A DNA stretch of 64,000 bases from Cytobacillus eiseniae (GCF_017874625.1 NZ_JAGIKZ010000001.1:1-64000); one strand, 5' to 3'; shown: positions 44,570 to 54,172, numbered from the stretch's first letter. Numbers and translations are program-made. Notes: generated by a model not told the origin, from the letters alone.

Positions 44570-45247
44570 ATGAGTATTATCACAAGATTTAAAGATATTA
44601 TGTCAAGTAACATTCATGCGTTATTAGATAAAGCGGAGAATCCAGAGAAAATGATTGATCAGTACTTAAGAAATCTTAATCGAGATTTAGGCAAGGTTAA
44701 ATCAGAAACAGCATCAGTTATGGCGGAAGAACAGCGGACAAAAAGAGAATTGAATGCATGCCAAGATGATATGGAAAAAATGGAGCGATACGCAATCAAG
44801 GCATTGGAAGCAGGAAATGAAGGGGATGCAAGAAAATTCCTGGAGAAGAAGGCCGTGTTAACAAATAATCTTGCAAATTTAGAAAGCTCTTATCAATTGG
44901 CTTCAACAAACTCCCTTCAAATGAAACAAATGCATGACAAACTTGTTGCTGATATCGGCGAATTGGAATCTCGGAGAAATATGCTAAAAGCAAAATGGTC
45001 AGTAGCAAAGACACAGGAGCGGATGAATAAGCTTGGAGCAACTGGAGTTAATTCCGGACAATCGATTTCTGCATTTGGAAGAATGGAAGATAAGGTGAAC
45101 CGTGCACTTGATGAAGCGAATGCAATGGCTGAACTAAACGCTGAGCCTAAAGATGAAATCGCTGAACTAACAACTAAATATGATGAGCCGAGTAATAATA
45201 ATATCGATCGCGAATTGGAAGCACTAAAAGATCGATTGAAGAAATGA
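44570..45247 (+). CDS. pspA: PspA/IM30 membrane-stress protein
   Basis: A 225-residue PspA/IM30 protein, almost wholly helical. The N-terminal amphipathic helix (IITRFKDIMSSNIHALLDKA) is followed by NPEKMIDQYLRNL, the family signature, and long coiled coils. It oligomerises on damaged membranes as an ESCRT-III-like scaffold and blocks proton leak. The start is ATG 44570 or GTG 44564 (5 nt after AAGGGGG). First gene of the SigW-type operon. A hairpin GACAGGG/CCCCTGTC (45280-45302) before the next gene may lower downstream expression. Confidence 0.93.
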   Translation: MSIITRFKDIMSSNIHALLDKAENPEKMIDQYLRNLNRDLGKVKSETASVMAEEQRTKRELNACQDDMEKMERYAIKALEAGNEGDARKFLEKKAVLTNNLANLESSYQLASTNSLQMKQMHDKLVADIGELESRRNMLKAKWSVAKTQERMNKLGATGVNSGQSISAFGRMEDKVNRALDEANAMAELNAEPKDEIAELTTKYDEPSNNNIDRELEALKDRLKK

Positions 45248-45325
45248 TGGACGAGGGGACAGAAACCAATAGTAGGCTGGACAGGGTTATAGTCCCCCTG
45301 TCTTCAAAATAGAGGTGGTTGGCAT

Positions 45326-46354
45326 ATGATTCTTCATTATAAATGTCCGAGTTGTGGAAGTGATATGAGCTTTGATTCTGAATCAGGAGAGCTAGCTTGT
45401 GATAGCTGTGGGAGACAGGATAAAATCGAAAGTTATCCTGAAGATTTAATCACAACTACATTTTCAGAAGATGAGGCGAAGGAGTACCACTGTGAGAACT
45501 GCGGAGCTGTGTTAATTACAGAGGCAGAGACAACCGCGACAAGTTGCAGTTTTTGTGGAGCTGGTGTGGTGATAGCGGATCGATTATCTGGGCATCTTGC
45601 TCCAGCAAAGGTGATTCCCTTTACAATAAGTAAGGAAGAGGCAACAAAGGCATTTCAGAAATGGTGCAGAAAAGGGCTGCTTACTCCGAAGGGTTTTATG
45701 AATGCGGATCGAATAAAAAGCATCACAGGGATGTATGTTCCTTTTTGGTTATTTGATTTAAATAGCAAGGTGCAAGTGAACGCTGTTTGTACGAAGGTAA
45801 GAATGTACACAAGGGGAGAATATATTTATACAGAAACAAAGTATTATGATGCTTTCCGTGATATAAATCTTGATTATGTGAAGATCCCTGTTGATGCATC
45901 AGAAAAAATGAATGATGGATTAATGGATAAACTAGAGCCATACCCATATGATCAATTGAAAAATTTTAAAACTCCGTATTTGGCGGGTTATATTGCGGAG
46001 AAATACAATTATACAGATGAAGAGCTCCTTCCACGGGCAAAGGATAAAATCAGCGGCTATATTGATTCCTACATTCGATCAACATTAACAGGCTATCATT
46101 CTGTAAATTATAAAGAGAAGACAATCGATACTAGAAACGTGAACAGCTACTATGTGCTGCTGCCTGTATGGATGGTCATCTATGATTATAACCAGTCCGA
46201 GCATACCTTTGCAATGAATGGCCAAACTGGAAAAGTAGTTGGTAAACCGCCAATTAGCTCAGGCAAGGTAAGTATGTGGTTTGGTGGCATTGCTGCTGGA
46301 TCCTTGCTTGCATTAAAATGTGCCTCTTACTTCTTGGGAGGTGGCTTTTGGTGA
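45326..46354 (+). CDS. ydjG: YdjG-like zinc-ribbon membrane protein
   Basis: A 342-residue protein matching B. subtilis YdjG by content and place. Two zinc ribbons at the N-terminus (CPSCGSD...CDSCGRQ, then CENCGAV...CSFCGAG) precede a long domain with GMYVPFWLFDLN and YYVLLPVWMVIYDY, and a C-terminal hydrophobic segment (GGIAAGSLLALKCASYFLGG). In B. subtilis the YdjG/YdjH pair recruits PspA to the membrane. Its stop overlaps the ydjH start by 4 bp. Confidence 0.9.
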   Translation: MILHYKCPSCGSDMSFDSESGELACDSCGRQDKIESYPEDLITTTFSEDEAKEYHCENCGAVLITEAETTATSCSFCGAGVVIADRLSGHLAPAKVIPFTISKEEATKAFQKWCRKGLLTPKGFMNADRIKSITGMYVPFWLFDLNSKVQVNAVCTKVRMYTRGEYIYTETKYYDAFRDINLDYVKIPVDASEKMNDGLMDKLEPYPYDQLKNFKTPYLAGYIAEKYNYTDEELLPRAKDKISGYIDSYIRSTLTGYHSVNYKEKTIDTRNVNSYYVLLPVWMVIYDYNQSEHTFAMNGQTGKVVGKPPISSGKVSMWFGGIAAGSLLALKCASYFLGGGFW

Positions 46355-47151
46355 GTGGTGGAAAAATAAAAAAGCAAAGTCTTTTTTTCTTATTGACTAT
46401 TTTCATTCTATTTGTACCTTGGGGAATATCGGTTAACGCAGATTCTATGAATCAAAAACAGTATATATATGATTATGCTGAGCTGCTATCTGAAACAGAA
46501 GTTGAAGAGTTAGAATCTTTATCTAGTGAATTAAGTGAACAAATGAACACCGCTTTTATGGTGATCACTGTCAACGGCATGGATGGGAAGGACATTATTC
46601 CATATGTACAGGATTTCTATGATGAACATGCGCCAGGCTATGACCAGCCGCATGGAAATACTTCTATATTAACCATTGACTTACAGACTAGAGATGTGTA
46701 TCTAGCAGGATTTAAAAAAGCAGAGCAATATTTAGATGATGCACGCTTAGATATGGTTCGTAATAAAATTACTCCTGATTTATCACAAGGCAACTATTTT
46801 CAAGCTTTTTCCGTATATATTCATACAGCCCATGACTATATGGGGTTTAAGCCAGGCGTTAATCCTGAAAATATATTGTTTAAATGGTGGTTCCAGCTGG
46901 CTGTATCATTAATTGTAGCTGGAATCATTGTAGCACTTATGGCCTATCGTTCTGGTGGCAGAGTCACTGTAAGTGCTCAGAATTATATGAATAACAATCA
47001 ATCAGGTATACTTAATAAGTATGATAACTATATAAGACAAACTGTAACGAAGCAGAAAAAGCCATCTAGTAACACGAAAAGTGGTGGTGGAGGCGGCGGT
47101 GGAATTTCTCGAGGCGGCCACTCACATAGCGGAAGCAGAGGGAAATTTTAA
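46351..47151 (+). CDS. ydjH: YdjH-like TPM-domain membrane protein
   Basis: A 266-residue protein with a signal peptide or anchor (about residues 9-28), an extracytoplasmic TPM domain (YIYDYAELLSETEVEELESL start, here given as a family motif), one transmembrane helix (about 195-215), and a Gly/Ser/His-rich tail with a run of seven Gly that ends SGSRGKF. TPM domains serve as phosphatase-like or assembly modules. The GTG start at 46351 follows GGGAGGTGG and overlaps the ydjG stop; the longer frame is not supported. Third gene of the pspA operon. Confidence 0.88.
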   Translation: MSGGKIKKQSLFFLLTIFILFVPWGISVNADSMNQKQYIYDYAELLSETEVEELESLSSELSEQMNTAFMVITVNGMDGKDIIPYVQDFYDEHAPGYDQPHGNTSILTIDLQTRDVYLAGFKKAEQYLDDARLDMVRNKITPDLSQGNYFQAFSVYIHTAHDYMGFKPGVNPENILFKWWFQLAVSLIVAGIIVALMAYRSGGRVTVSAQNYMNNNQSGILNKYDNYIRQTVTKQKKPSSNTKSGGGGGGGISRGGHSHSGSRGKF

Positions 47152-47175
47152 AACGCAGGAAGGAGCAGGTGATCG

Positions 47176-48171
47176 ATGTCTTTTTTTAGAAACCAATTTG
47201 CAAATGTAGTAGAATGGCAAGAATTTAGAGATGATATGATTTTCTATAAATGGAGCAATCGTGAAATTAAAAAGGGGAGCAGATTGATTATTCGTCCAGG
47301 TCAGGATGCTATATTCCTAAACAATGGAAAAATTGAAGGGGTATTTCGCGATGAAGGCGAGTATGATATTGAATCGCAAATCATTCCTTTTTTATCGACT
47401 TTAAAAGGCTTTAAGTTTGGATTCAATAGCGGAATGCGGGTAGAAGTACTCTTTGTAAACACAAAAGAGTTCATCGTCAAATGGGGAACAAAAAATGCGA
47501 TTAATATCCCAGCTCCTGGGCTCCCAGGTGGAATGCCGATTCGAGCGAACGGAACGTTTAATTTTAAAGTAGATGATTATATTGCCTTAATCGATCAAAT
47601 TGCCGGTGTAAGGGATCAATATGTTGTTGAAGATGTTAGAATTCGTATCACTTCCGTACTTGATCAACTTTTGATGAAATGGATAACGAGGGAAGGGAAG
47701 GATATGTTTAATCTACAATCCAATGCTTTCGAAATTTCTAAGGGGATTCAAGAGGATTTGGATATGCAAATGATCAAGAGTGGTATAACGATTACTGGCT
47801 TCAATGTCATGAGCTTCAGCTATCCGAAAGAAGTGCAGGAAATGATTACGAAAAATGCTTCACACGGAATGGTTGGCAACATTGACAGATACCAGCAAAT
47901 TTCGATAACAGATGGTCTTGCTTCTGGAAAAATGAGCGGAGGCGGAACAGCATCAGATATGGCTGGGATGATGATGGGAATGAATATGGCGAATAAAATG
48001 CTGAATCAAATGAATCAGCAACAACAAAATCAACCTGCACCATCACAAAATGATGGAACAACTTCACAAATGAGGCCGTCCGAACAAAAAAGACCCAATT
48101 TTTGTCCTAACTGTGGAACAAAAACGGGTGAAGGGAATTTCTGCTCGAACTGTGGGCATAAGCTGACATAA
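47176..48171 (+). CDS. ydjI: YdjI-like SPFH-domain protein with zinc ribbon
   Basis: A 331-residue SPFH (stomatin/flotillin-like) protein. The SPFH part runs from about residue 20 to 220 (GSRLIIRPGQDAIFLNNGKI start; DYIALIDQIAGVRDQYVVED). A Met/Gln-rich linker (MMMGMNMANKMLNQMNQQQQ) leads to a C-terminal zinc ribbon, CPNCGTKTG...CSNCGHKL. In B. subtilis YdjI recruits PspA with YdjG/H. GGAAGGAG precedes the ATG. Last gene of the operon, before a terminator. Confidence 0.9.
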   Translation: MSFFRNQFANVVEWQEFRDDMIFYKWSNREIKKGSRLIIRPGQDAIFLNNGKIEGVFRDEGEYDIESQIIPFLSTLKGFKFGFNSGMRVEVLFVNTKEFIVKWGTKNAINIPAPGLPGGMPIRANGTFNFKVDDYIALIDQIAGVRDQYVVEDVRIRITSVLDQLLMKWITREGKDMFNLQSNAFEISKGIQEDLDMQMIKSGITITGFNVMSFSYPKEVQEMITKNASHGMVGNIDRYQQISITDGLASGKMSGGGTASDMAGMMMGMNMANKMLNQMNQQQQNQPAPSQNDGTTSQMRPSEQKRPNFCPNCGTKTGEGNFCSNCGHKLT

Positions 48172-48207
48172 CAATGAAATCAATTATAGGTTAAAATTGA
48201 TACACTT

Positions 48208-48243
48208 TAGAAGACGTAGATGACGGTTATCTATGTCTTCTAT
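48208..48243 (+). terminator. Terminator of the pspA operon
   Basis: AGAAGACGTAGAT pairs with ATCTATGTCTTCT around GACGGTT; a short T-run follows. Confidence 0.75.
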
Positions 48244-48352
48244 TGATTTAGAGAAAGACATTTATTATGATTAATAAAATTCTTAGAGACAGTTTAGTAT
48301 CAAGCTGATTTTAATCATTTTTAAAACACGGAGGAAAGCAGGAGGAAAAGCA

Positions 48353-48913
48353 ATGTCAAATAGTGATAAACAAAGAAAAGTAATTTTAGATTTAGCTGTT
48401 TCTTTAGATGGGTACATTGAAGGAAAAAACGGAGAAGTGGATTGGTGCATCATGGAGCCAGATATGGATTTCACCAAATTTTTAGATCAAATAGATACAA
48501 TTTTATATGGTAGAAAAAGCTATGATTTATGGGGACAATATCTTCCAAAACCGGGGGACTCTGATACTGATAAGGAAATTTGGGAATTGGTACATAGCAA
48601 AGAAAAATATGTTTTTTCTAGAACGAAAAAAGAGACGGATCAAGCAATCTTCATAAATGATCAAATTTTTGAAGAAGTCATGAAATTGAAGAGTAAATCT
48701 GGTAAAGATATGTGGTTGTATGGTGGTGCAAGTCTTATTACAACTTTTATTAATTTAGGACTTGTGGATGAATATAGGCTGTCCATTCATCCTGTCATTT
48801 TGGGAGAGGGAAAACCGATGTTTATTGATATAAGCCAGAGGTTGAATTTAAAATTAGTTCATACAAGAACATTTACTTCTGGCGTTGTTCAACTAATCTA
48901 TCATCAATTGTAG
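48353..48913 (+). CDS. Dihydrofolate-reductase-like protein (RibD C-terminal fold)
   Basis: A 186-residue protein of the DHFR/RibD-C superfamily. The opening VILDLAVSLDGYIEGKNGEVDW, shortened, is the family signature, followed by DTILYGRKSYDLW, MWLYGGASLITTF and EYRLSIHPVILGEGKPMF. It is likely an NADPH-dependent reductase of unknown substrate; it lacks the deaminase half of RibD. AGGAGGAAAAGCA precedes the ATG. Single gene. Confidence 0.87.
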   Translation: MSNSDKQRKVILDLAVSLDGYIEGKNGEVDWCIMEPDMDFTKFLDQIDTILYGRKSYDLWGQYLPKPGDSDTDKEIWELVHSKEKYVFSRTKKETDQAIFINDQIFEEVMKLKSKSGKDMWLYGGASLITTFINLGLVDEYRLSIHPVILGEGKPMFIDISQRLNLKLVHTRTFTSGVVQLIYHQL

Positions 48914-48999
48914 GAAATGATAAACGGTGTGCCATATCTAAGGAATTAATAGTCTTACCTTCGAATATAGTAGATAAAAATGACTAGAGGTGTGAGACG

Positions 49000-49821
49000 A
49001 TGCCGTTATTAAATAGTAAATACATTGAGGTTGATTCAGACGTTGAGTTGTTTGTACAGGAAGCAGGCAGTGGGGAACCGATTGTTTTTATCCCGGGCTT
49101 TACTTTTACAACAGAGGTTTTTACAAAACAAATAGAGTTTTTCTCTAAAACAAATCATGTGATTGTTGTTGATCCAAGGAGTCATGGTCGTTCGACAAAG
49201 TCCATTACTGGGAATGATTATGTCACACATGGGGCCGATTTAAAAATCATACTTGATGTGTTAGAGCTTAAGAATGTTACACTAGCTGGCTGGTCCTTTG
49301 GATGTTTCAGCGTTTGGGAGTACTTGAAACAGAATGGCTTTGATCAAGTCAAATCCTTAATTTTCATTGATATGCCTCCAAAGTCTTTATCCGTTAATAA
49401 AGAGGATTGGGTAGAGGGTCCACTTGATGATATTGCAGCTATTTACAATGCGTATTTACGAAATTCTAGCGGACAAAGGGCATTCATAACGAATTATATT
49501 ACTCAAGTAATGGTACAAAGAGAGCTTGAGGAAGAAGAGTTAACATGGCTTGTCGAGCAATCTTTAAAAACACCATCATACATTGCAGGACAGTTGTTCG
49601 CTTCTGGCATGTTTTCTGATTATCGAGAGCAAGCAAAAAAGGCAAGTCAAACCGTTCCTACATTAAATATTGTGGCTGAACACTGGGCAGAAACTGCAGT
49701 TACGTATACAAATCGCTTAACACCAGAAGTGAAGGTAGAGGTACTCGGGGGCCATATGATGTTCTGGGAGCATAATGAGAAGTTCAACGAGATTGTCAAA
49801 GACTACCTTAGTGAAAACTAA
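49000..49821 (+). CDS. Alpha/beta hydrolase
   Basis: A 273-residue alpha/beta hydrolase. The oxyanion turn FIPGF, strand motif VVDPRSHGRS, nucleophile elbow GWSFG and late catalytic His in GGHMMFWE give a full Ser-Asp-His triad candidate. No signal peptide. Substrate unknown; the group includes esterases and haloperoxidase-like enzymes. GAGGTGTGAG precedes the ATG. A terminator follows. Confidence 0.88.
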   Translation: MPLLNSKYIEVDSDVELFVQEAGSGEPIVFIPGFTFTTEVFTKQIEFFSKTNHVIVVDPRSHGRSTKSITGNDYVTHGADLKIILDVLELKNVTLAGWSFGCFSVWEYLKQNGFDQVKSLIFIDMPPKSLSVNKEDWVEGPLDDIAAIYNAYLRNSSGQRAFITNYITQVMVQRELEEEELTWLVEQSLKTPSYIAGQLFASGMFSDYREQAKKASQTVPTLNIVAEHWAETAVTYTNRLTPEVKVEVLGGHMMFWEHNEKFNEIVKDYLSEN

Positions 49822-49832
49822 AATAGGCCAGA

Positions 49833-49862
49833 ACCTGAATCCATTGGACTCAGGTTTTTATT
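49833..49862 (+). terminator. Terminator of the hydrolase gene
   Basis: AACCTGA pairs with TCAGGTT around ATCCATTGGAC, with an inner TCCA/TGGA pair, followed by TTTATT. Confidence 0.8.
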
Positions 49863-49984
49863 ATACCTGACAGACGTTGAAAAGTAAGAAGGAAATAGAA
49901 AAAAACAAAGGATGATTCTGAACTTTGTAGAATTTTAATTATAACTACAACAAAAATATAACTTTTTGAGAGCGGGGAAGATTG

Positions 49985-50869
49985 ATGACGGTTGAAATAA
50001 AAAGATTAGTAGATTGTACGATTGCAGAAGGGGTAGAGGCTTGGAACATAGGCTTTGAAGGGTATTTTTTTGATGCGACTACGACCGCAGAAAAATTTAT
50101 TAGCCGGTTAGTCCAAGAAGGGTTATCCCCTCATTTATCCATTGTCGCATTTATAGATAATAAACCAATCGGTATCGTTAAAAATGGCATTCGTGAATTT
50201 AACGGAAAGAAATTGGCTTGGAATGGCGGAACAGGAGTTGCCTCCGAATTGAGAAATAAAGGAATAGGAAAAATCTTAATGGATGCAACCTTAGCGATTC
50301 TTAAAGATGAACAAGTAGATTATGCAACATTAGAAGCAATCAGTGAGAACGAGAAAGCCATATCATTATATGAAAAGCTTGGCTATGAAATAGTCGATCA
50401 ATTGGAATATTTAAGTTTAAAAGGGAAAAAGGAAAACACTTATGTATCTGATCATACCGGGGGTTATAAAGTAGAAAGAGCAATTCCACAGCAAGTTGGG
50501 AATCTATCCTTCTATAAAGGAATGAATCCATGGCAAACACAGTGGCAAAGTGCGAAAGAAGGAGAAGCACTCATTGTAAAGGATTCGTGTGGATGCCCAC
50601 TTGGTTATGCCTATTATCGTAAAGTGTATGACACGGAAGACAAGCATATAAATACTGTATTATACCAATGTGAGGCAGAACAAGGACATGAGGATACTGA
50701 AAGGATAATAAAATGTTTATTACATGAGGTATTTGGCAATCTCATAGACGATATTAACCGAGTGATCCCTAATCTTCCTATTGAAAAAAGCAAAATCACT
50801 TATTCTATTTTAAAGGAAATGGGGTTTGATGCCATTACTAGACAAGTGTATATGATAAAAAAGATGTAA
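49985..50869 (+). CDS. GNAT N-acetyltransferase with C-terminal extension
   Basis: A 294-residue protein. The GNAT fold occupies about residues 1-145, with the acetyl-CoA loop VASELRNKGIGKILMD and the SENEKAISLYEKLGYE motif. The second half (about 155-294) looks like a degenerate second GNAT copy, closing in ILKEMGFDAITRQVYM, so this is a double-domain enzyme as in several Bacillus acetyltransferases. Substrate unknown. ATG 49985 is 6 nt after GGGGAAGA; TTG 49982 is alternative. Confidence 0.85.
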   Translation: MTVEIKRLVDCTIAEGVEAWNIGFEGYFFDATTTAEKFISRLVQEGLSPHLSIVAFIDNKPIGIVKNGIREFNGKKLAWNGGTGVASELRNKGIGKILMDATLAILKDEQVDYATLEAISENEKAISLYEKLGYEIVDQLEYLSLKGKKENTYVSDHTGGYKVERAIPQQVGNLSFYKGMNPWQTQWQSAKEGEALIVKDSCGCPLGYAYYRKVYDTEDKHINTVLYQCEAEQGHEDTERIIKCLLHEVFGNLIDDINRVIPNLPIEKSKITYSILKEMGFDAITRQVYMIKKM

Positions 50870-50903
50870 ATGGAGATTTTTGTCTGAGGTTATTGATATA
50901 CAA

Positions 50904-50925
50904 TAAGAAAACGCAAGCGTTTTTC
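50904..50925 (+). terminator. Short terminator-like hairpin
   Basis: AGAAAACGC and GCGTTTTTCT form a compact stem after the acetyltransferase gene. Confidence 0.5.
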
Positions 50926-50989
50926 TGCATTTTTAATTCGTAGAAACTAATTTACGTCCGTTATTTTCAACACAAATACATAAAATCTG

Positions 50990-51190
50990 TTAATGCTTGC
51001 GTATTTGTTTTATTAAAAACAATTCTCTTATAAAAGCACCAATAGCGCCTGAAAGAAGAATAATACTTAGGATGTTTATAGATCTTATAATTATGTTTTG
51101 TGACAGTATAACCTGGATACTAGAAGTGATTATTATTATGCCAAAGAGAATGGATATTGAAATTAAAAAATTCGGGGAGTTTCCCTTCAA
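50990..51190 (-). CDS. Small two-helix membrane protein
   Basis: A 66-residue protein with two hydrophobic helices (LISISILFGIIIITSS and INILSIILLSGAIGAFI) and a charged end. A TTG at 51190 is preceded 6 nt by GGAGTGA. I do not recognise the family. An overlapping ORF on the plus strand (50997-51323) looks like its mirror image and has no ribosome site. Confidence 0.45.
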   Translation of the reverse strand: MKGNSPNFLISISILFGIIIITSSIQVILSQNIIIRSINILSIILLSGAIGAFIRELFLIKQIRKH

Positions 51191-51314
51191 ACTACTCACT
51201 CCTATTCTCGCAGAGATTTTCAATACTATTAAAGTAACTATTACTCGAAATAACAGACAGTACGAGGTCCATTTGCATAAAGAGCAGCTTGTTCAAAAAA
51301 GGAATATTTCTTTT

Positions 51315-51755
51315 TTACTGTGAAATGGCTATTTTAAAGAGTCCCTTGAACTTCTCCTTATCTTCTGTTGTAAATGGTTTTGGTCCCTTTGTCCGTTTTC
51401 CACTTTTTCGTGCCATTGCACTAAAATAGCGAGATTGCAATAATTGATCAATGTTTTCATTTGTATAGGTATACCCAGTATGGTGAAGTACCGTACACCC
51501 TTTTGCTAAACCGAGTGATGCAAGGCCGTAATCTTGCGTAACAATTATATCGCCTTTTGTTGCTAACTTCATAATCCGATAATCAGCAGCATCTGCTCCA
51601 GAATCGACATAAATCGTTTCTACTCCTGATGGTTGTTCCACATTAGAAAAATGAGAAAAACTAGTAACTAGGATCACAGGAATTGCTGCCTTCGTTCCTT
51701 CAGAGATAATGATATCTTTTACCGGACAAGCATCTGCGTCAACATAAATCTTCAT
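51315..51755 (-). CDS. yqxD: YqxD/YaiI-family protein (DUF188)
   Basis: A 146-residue DUF188 protein. The opening [14 protein letters not shown], the [12 protein letters not shown] block, [13 protein letters not shown] and the closing [11 protein letters not shown] are the family signature; a NYN/PIN-like nuclease fold is proposed for it. B. subtilis YqxD is the namesake. AGGGAGAGG precedes the ATG. Single-gene unit. The 312 bp before it (51756-52067) hold no gene or clear signal. Confidence 0.88.
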   Translation of the reverse strand: MKIYVDADACPVKDIIISEGTKAAIPVILVTSFSHFSNVEQPSGVETIYVDSGADAADYRIMKLATKGDIIVTQDYGLASLGLAKGCTVLHHTGYTYTNENIDQLLQSRYFSAMARKSGKRTKGPKPFTTEDKEKFKGLFKIAISQ

Positions 51756-52067
51756 GTTTCCCTCTCCCTGTAAGTTTGTTTGAGTTGATGATAATGGGAA
51801 AGTTATCCTTTGTCAAACGTTAAAGGCAGTTTACTTACAATTAATAAATAATAGTTTCTCTAAAATATGGTTTGAAATTCTTCTCATACAAGTTATCTTT
51901 TAGTATTCTCTAGTGACACCTAATCATGAATTATACTATTTGAATGAAAGGTCAAATAGGTGTAAAAGGAATTGAATGAAATGGGCAGTGTTATATAAAA
52001 AAGCATGAAGTCATTTAGTAATATGATAGAATAATTAAATTAAACTATTTTATCTGTTAATAAGGGT

Positions 52068-52378
52068 GTGGGATGTTTGAAAAGAATGCTAGCTATAAGT
52101 GACATTCATGGTGAAATAAAAAAGTTTGAGAGACTTTTGGAATTGGTTCAATATAACAAAGACCAAGATCAGCTGCTATTATTAGGTGATTTTGTGGATC
52201 GAGGGCCACATTCAAGAGCTGTTCTAGATAAAGTCATTCAGTTACAAAGCGATGGAGCGATCGCTTTAATTGGAAATCACGAAAAGATGATGATAGACGC
52301 TTTTTGCGGTGATCCGTTGAACTTGAAAAGATGGTATTACAATGGCGGAATCAAAACGCTTCAAAATTACAATTTTCG
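52068..52378 (+). pseudogene. Metallophosphoesterase gene truncated by an IS remnant
   Basis: About 105 residues of a calcineurin-like phosphoesterase of the PrpE/ApaH type survive: ISDIHGEI, GDFVDRGPHS and GNHEKMM supply the metal-binding D, H, D, N and H of the first half. The homology breaks near NYNF at 52372-52378, where the antisense of an IS3-family transposase begins. The frame then runs on through IS sequence to 52445 as junk. The later His motifs of the enzyme are missing, so it is probably inactive. Confidence 0.75.
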
Positions 52379-52588
52379 GAGTTCCAGCAATTCCTTTTGT
52401 TCATCTGTTAAATTGTCTTTCTCTTTAAAAGAACCTGACTTTTGACTCTGACCCACCCACTTATCTAAAGAAGAAGGAGTAAGGTCATACTCACGAATAA
52501 TCTCTTTTCTTGGCTTTCCATTTTGGTACAGCTGCACCATCTGTTGCTTGAAATCTTCAGTAAATGTTCGACGTTCTCTTTTGGCCAT
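52367..52588 (-). pseudogene. IS3-family transposase OrfA fragment
   Basis: A 73-residue fragment starting MAKRERRTFTEDFKQQMVQL, with the HTH region PRKEIIREYDLTPSSLDKWV, the usual OrfA N-terminus of IS3-family elements. The normal protein is about 95-100 residues plus OrfB; here it stops at ELRK where it meets the phosphoesterase DNA. GAGGAG precedes the ATG. The catalytic OrfB is absent, so it is not mobile by itself. Confidence 0.85.
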
Positions 52589-52650
52589 GTAGATTCTCCT
52601 CAAATATGTTATCTGTAGTCTACTTGACCTTAAAAATTCTGTCCAACTAA
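52367..52650 (-). mobile_element. IS3-family left-end remnant
   Basis: Covers the OrfA fragment and its upstream end, up to about the AGTTGGACAGAATTTTTAAG sequence (minus strand) near 52650, which fits an IS3-type terminus. The other end and orfB are lost, so the deletion took part of the phosphoesterase and most of the IS. Confidence 0.65.
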
Positions 52651-52930
52651 GTGTAGCCTATCCAGAAGTTTTAGAGAAGATCAAGAGGTTATGATTGGGT
52701 AGGGAAAGTAAATGATTTAATTTGTTTTCAGTCAAAAGTGATCATTGAAAGTATTATGGTCAAATAGTGGAACCAGTGTCCGCTGGAGTTGAGTAAATAG
52801 TGGCTATTATCTAAATAACGGAAGAAATGTCCTTTAAATGGTGTAGGATGATATACTCTAACAAGCGGAAACCTTTAAAAATAAAGGAAAAGAAAATAAG
52901 ATACTTTCCATAAGCATCAGGAGGAACAAC
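52651..52930. other. Intergenic region with two short dispersed motifs
   Basis: AATAGTGGAACCAGTGTCC (about 52764) and AATAACGGAAGAAATGTCC (about 52813) belong to the same loose family as the motifs at 41543 and 41598. No gene is supported; a short open stretch AYPEVLEKIKRL after the IS edge could be the lost target gene's remnant. Confidence 0.5.
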
Positions 52931-54172
52931 ATGAATATAACTAATCAAGATCGGATAAATCAGGATGGAAATTCATATCCTAGAGTTCAAAAATCAGCAG
53001 CCATTTGGCTTTTCATAGTAGGGATAATCTTTATTGCAACCAATTTACGTTCTCCCTTAACTTCCGTAGGACCATTAGTAGGATTTATAAGAGATCAATT
53101 ACATATTTCTAATACGCTAGCTGGTATGATTACTACGCTACCATTACTAGCATTTGCCTTTTTTTCGCCGATTGTGCCTATATTAGGAAGGAAGTTTGGG
53201 GTGGAACGAATTATTCTAGTTTCCATCATTGTGCTCACTTTTGGCATTATTTTGCGTTCCCTAGCAGGTGTAACCTCTTTATATATTGGGACTGCTATCA
53301 TTGGAATAGCTATTTCAATTTGTAATGTACTATTGCCAAGTTTAATTAAAAGGGAGTTTCCAAAGCGAATTGGCTTAATGACTGGTGTCTATTCCATTTC
53401 AATGAATGTATTTGGTGCCATTGCTTCAGGTATTAGTGTCCCGATTGCTATAGGATTAGGATTTGGCTGGCAAGGTGCATTGGGGATATGGGGGATTCTA
53501 AGCTTTATATCAATATTATTTTGGTTGCCTCAAATGAAACGCCATAAAGAGCATGAAGCATCTGTTCAAAATCAAACAGCGACAAGCACTGTAAATATAT
53601 GGCGTTCTTCGTTAGCATGGCAAGTATCATTATTTATGGGCTTACAATCGATGGTATTTTACGTACTTATCGCTTGGCTTCCAGAAATTCTTATGCAAAA
53701 AGGACTAAGCACAGATCAATCTGGCTGGTTACTTTCTATCATGCAGTTAGCTTTGCTTCCATTTACATTTATTGTTCCAATTATCGCTGGACGTATGTCC
53801 AGTCAGCGTAAGTTAGTTTCTATTACGTCTAGTTTGTTTTTAATTGGAACACTTGGATTGCTTTATGGCAGTTCGAATTTAATTGCTTTATGGGTGATCT
53901 TACTAGGGATTGGCGGAGGTTTTGCTTTTAGTTTGGCTATGATGTTCTTTAGCTTGCGTACAGAGAATGCACAAGATGCTGCAGAGCTTTCTGGTATGGC
54001 GCAATCAGTTGGTTACCTGCTTGCTGCAACTGGGCCAGCACTCTTCGGCTATATCCATGATGTAACAAATAGCTGGACGTTCCCACTACTCATATTAGTT
54101 GGTGCGTCGGTTTTGCTCTTTATATTTGGTCAAGGGGCAGCGAGGAATCAATCTATCACATCTAATAAATAA
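52931..54172 (+). CDS. MFS transporter, CynX/NimT (YycB) type
   Basis: A 413-residue, 12-helix major facilitator. The first helix region IFIATNLRSPLTSVGPLVG and the loop FFSPIVPILGRKFGVERI are typical of the CynX/NimT group, which includes B. subtilis YycB. Members move cyanate, 2-nitroimidazole or unknown anions; the substrate here cannot be read. AGGAGG precedes the ATG. Single gene followed by a good terminator. Confidence 0.85.
   Translation: MNITNQDRINQDGNSYPRVQKSAAIWLFIVGIIFIATNLRSPLTSVGPLVGFIRDQLHISNTLAGMITTLPLLAFAFFSPIVPILGRKFGVERIILVSIIVLTFGIILRSLAGVTSLYIGTAIIGIAISICNVLLPSLIKREFPKRIGLMTGVYSISMNVFGAIASGISVPIAIGLGFGWQGALGIWGILSFISILFWLPQMKRHKEHEASVQNQTATSTVNIWRSSLAWQVSLFMGLQSMVFYVLIAWLPEILMQKGLSTDQSGWLLSIMQLALLPFTFIVPIIAGRMSSQRKLVSITSSLFLIGTLGLLYGSSNLIALWVILLGIGGGFAFSLAMMFFSLRTENAQDAAELSGMAQSVGYLLAATGPALFGYIHDVTNSWTFPLLILVGASVLLFIFGQGAARNQSITSNK

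Noticed and set aside
50997-51323. 108-residue plus-strand ORF
   Set aside because: It is the complement of a better minus-strand membrane gene and lacks a ribosome site.
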